This document shows, in pieces, positions 62,172 through 64,000 of a stretch of 64,000 nucleotides of DNA (position 1 is its first letter; the number at the start of each line of letters is the position of its first letter). Source of the DNA: Climacium dendroides. Lineage: Eukaryota > Streptophyta > Bryopsida > Hypnales > Climaciaceae. Location: NCBI GenBank assembly GCA_950106755.1, contig OX467082.1:38068001-38132000 (forward strand), read 5' to 3'. Position numbers and translations under genes: made by a program. The notes below the pieces were generated by a model. That model was not told where the DNA came from. It ran no database searches and saw only the letters and a list, made by a program, of their open reading frames with translations.

Positions 62172-62679
62172 AATACAATAAAACCCTAAACTCAGAGATC
62201 AATTTGAGAAATAAGCCTATAAGGCTCAAAACCACTTGCGGTCATATTACAATCTTTAATCCTCTCAAGCAGTCCATGGCTTTCGATACTTTTCACTTCT
62301 TGAAAATAAATTGATCATAGCTCGGGTTGTCTCTTCTTTCCAATGGATGAGTGCGATACATATCACATCCCTTAAAAAATATTCTCAAACATCCCTTCAT
62401 TCCTAGGACAATACAACCAACCCATGTTGATTTGTAATTGATTGCAGAGTCCAACAGTCACCGGATCGGAAAGGCAAGAGGTCATGGTAAGGATTTTCCT
62501 ATTTGTGTCCTCTCACTCCCAGAAAGAGCTGCCAAGATGTTTTGCCACTACTTGCGCACCATTTGAACAAGCCATCCAGATCTAAGAGGATCAATCCATG
62601 GTTTGAAAAGGAAACCTAATTTCTGGCTGGATAGGCACTATAGAGAAAAAAGCTCATAGAAAAGCCATTCACTTCTTCC

Positions 62680-62853
62680 TTCAAGTCGGGTAGTCCACTC
62701 CTCCCTCACGGAGATGAGACGCTTACCAACGGCATTGACACGATTGTCAGAATCGATAAGATGATTGTTCTCTCTGCACAATGCTCCTTCCCAGAAATCC
62801 AGGAGCATAATTCCCTCCACATTAGGATGAGCGAAGGACTCTTGCAGCATAAA
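62680..62853 (-). pseudogene. GH10 endo-xylanase C-terminal exon, fragment
   Basis: The frame FMLQESFAHPNVEGIMLLDF then WEGALCRENNHLIDSDNRVN, AVGKRLISVREEWTT, RLEG matches the last part of the plant family 10 glycosyl hydrolase barrel (normally REAFAHPxVEGIMLWGFWEG). GH10 enzymes cut beta-1,4-xylan in the wall. A tract ending CCAAG precedes it. The conserved Trp of GIMLW is Leu here (TGG to TTG). No catalytic Glu exons were found between here and the window end, nor a final exon below. Most likely an isolated relic; the body of the gene may lie beyond a transposon. Confidence 0.6.
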
Positions 62854-63380
62854 CTTGGAAAGGACCAAAAAAGCATGTGAATGTTAGTCATTGGGTGTAG
62901 TAACAACTCAGTATGAAAAATTAGAAATACAGTCAATGAAAAGCACAAGCCTACGTACATTGTAACTTCATCTCACGTGCCCGAATGGTCAGAAATGGCC
63001 GCTTGCATATCTATACAAGTTTATATAAACAATTTAAGAGGCTTCAAGGAAAGTAACAAAAATGTACTACTAAAAAGACGAAGTCATACCCTACAATATT
63101 GAATGATAGAAGCATGTTTGACTCCTTAAACCGCTCTAAGGCAAGAATGAGGAGCTTGATGTCATGCTCGCCAAACCTCACTTAGATATTGAAGAATGGT
63201 CTGAGCCTTGTACTATCGTGTGAAAAGATTGCCCAACCATCTCTGCAACAGAAGCAACACACCTTGAAGTAAAAAAATAATACGCGCCACAGAGGTGCCC
63301 AAAACCCACAGCCAGATCCCTTATCAACAGGTCCGTTACCAACAAGTCCAGTGTTCACTATGAAAAATGACAAAAGATAA
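62854..63380. other. Intergenic, possible coding scrap
   Basis: Around 63105-63180 the minus strand reads VRFGEHDIKLLILALERFKE, which looks protein-like, but I cannot assign it and an in-frame stop precedes it. Confidence 0.3.
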
Positions 63381-64000
63381 CACTACAACAAAAGTAGTAA
63401 TTTATGACTGCAAAATATGACTGCAGTGAGTCGTAAAATCAAAAAATACGACTCACGTAGAAATCACTGTAGATGACTCGGAATATGACTGACTCCAGTC
63501 GTTTAGAAGCAGTCGCTTCAGACATCAGTCATATTGGCAGTCACATTTTTTGAGGGGTATAAATACCCATTTTTATGACTATGGTCAGTTATATTTTTGG
63601 ATGACGTGGAATATGACTGCGGTCAATCATATTTTTGGATGACGTGGAATATGACTGCGGTCAGTCATATTTTTGGATGACGTGGAATATGACTGCGGTC
63701 AGTCATATTTTTGGATGACGTGGAATATGACTGCGGTCAGTCATATTTTTGGATGACGTGGAATATGACTGCAGTTAGTCATATTTTTGGATGACATGGA
63801 ATATGACTGCAGTGAGTCATATTTTTGGATGACATGGAATATGACTGCAGTGAGTCATATTTTGGGATGACATGGAATATGACTGCAGTCAATCATATTT
63901 TTGGATGGCATGGAATATGACTGAGGTAAGTCATATTTTGCAGTAATGTAGAATACGACTCTCGTCAGTCATATTTTATGAAATATGACTTCTGTAAGTC
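63381..64000 (+). mobile_element. CACTA transposon terminus (cut by window end)
   Basis: The DNA switches to CACTACAACAAAAGTAGTAA at 63381, the classic CACTA (En/Spm) tip, with TAA directly outside as a possible 3 bp target duplication. Subterminal ATGACTG and CAGTCAT motifs follow in both orientations from 63410 to the end of the window, as is usual for transposase-binding regions. The rest of the element lies outside the window, so autonomy is unknown. Confidence 0.8.
63580..63940. repeat. 38 bp tandem hairpin array in the CACTA end
   Basis: About nine units of 38 bp (GGATGACGTGGAATATGACT, then GCGGTCAGTCATATTTTT). Each contains AATATGACTG, a 4-base loop, and CAGTCATATT: a perfect 10 bp hairpin in the best units. 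Later units drift (GACATGG, CAGTGAGTCAT), so the array is youngest at its left half. Confidence 0.9.

Noticed and set aside
63580..63940. CRISPR-like array
   Set aside because: Units are contiguous, without unique spacers, sit behind a CACTA tip and the context is a plant nucleus; a transposon subterminal repeat explains them.

Overview
This is a window of plant nuclear DNA. It has AT-rich intergenic DNA full of transposon debris, GT-AG introns, and three complete nuclear genes whose closest families are plant ones. I cannot name the species. The moderate introns (about 100-650 bp) and the transposon mix (CACTA, Mutator-like, Stowaway-like, PIF/Harbinger, Helitron-like) say land plant, possibly seed-free, but that is a weak inference.

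Layout. 1-5313: 3' part of an unrecognised coiled-coil gene (+), read from five consecutive phase-0 exons in transposon-rich introns. 5.3-8.5 kb: AT-rich DNA with a Helitron-like element. 8.5-14.4 kb: complete 9-exon class 3 (diacylglycerol-type) lipase gene (+). 14.8-20.2 kb: a small TATA-driven gene of unknown function (-) with a duplicated downstream region, a foldback element and a 1.1 kb element with inverted ends. 20.9-23.2 kb: complete 4-exon p24-beta cargo-receptor gene (-). 23.5-33 kb: gene-free repeat DNA, including a 3.5 kb element with about 600 bp inverted ends and a tRNA-like SINE head. 33.6-37.0 kb: complete 11-exon RFC3 gene (-). 37-50 kb: nested repeats, several MITEs with visible target duplications, a 1.4 kb direct duplication and a promoter-like segment present three times, the last in front of a small Q-rich ORF (50.8 kb). 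52.5-56.7 kb: decayed, truncated 2-oxoglutarate dehydrogenase E1 pseudogene (+). 57.2-58.4 kb: dead PIF/Harbinger transposase (+). 60.3-62.9 kb: an unrecognised basic ORF (-) with a Mutator-like MITE just before its ATG, and a GH10 xylanase C-terminal exon (-). 63.38 kb to the end: one terminus of a CACTA element with a 38-bp hairpin array.

The intact genes are housekeeping or lipid genes (replication clamp loading, ER-Golgi trafficking, acylglycerol hydrolysis) with no evident functional link. Most of the novelty lies in the mobile elements and decayed genes. Exon models were built by hand from frame, splice sites and remembered family sequences; no search was run.
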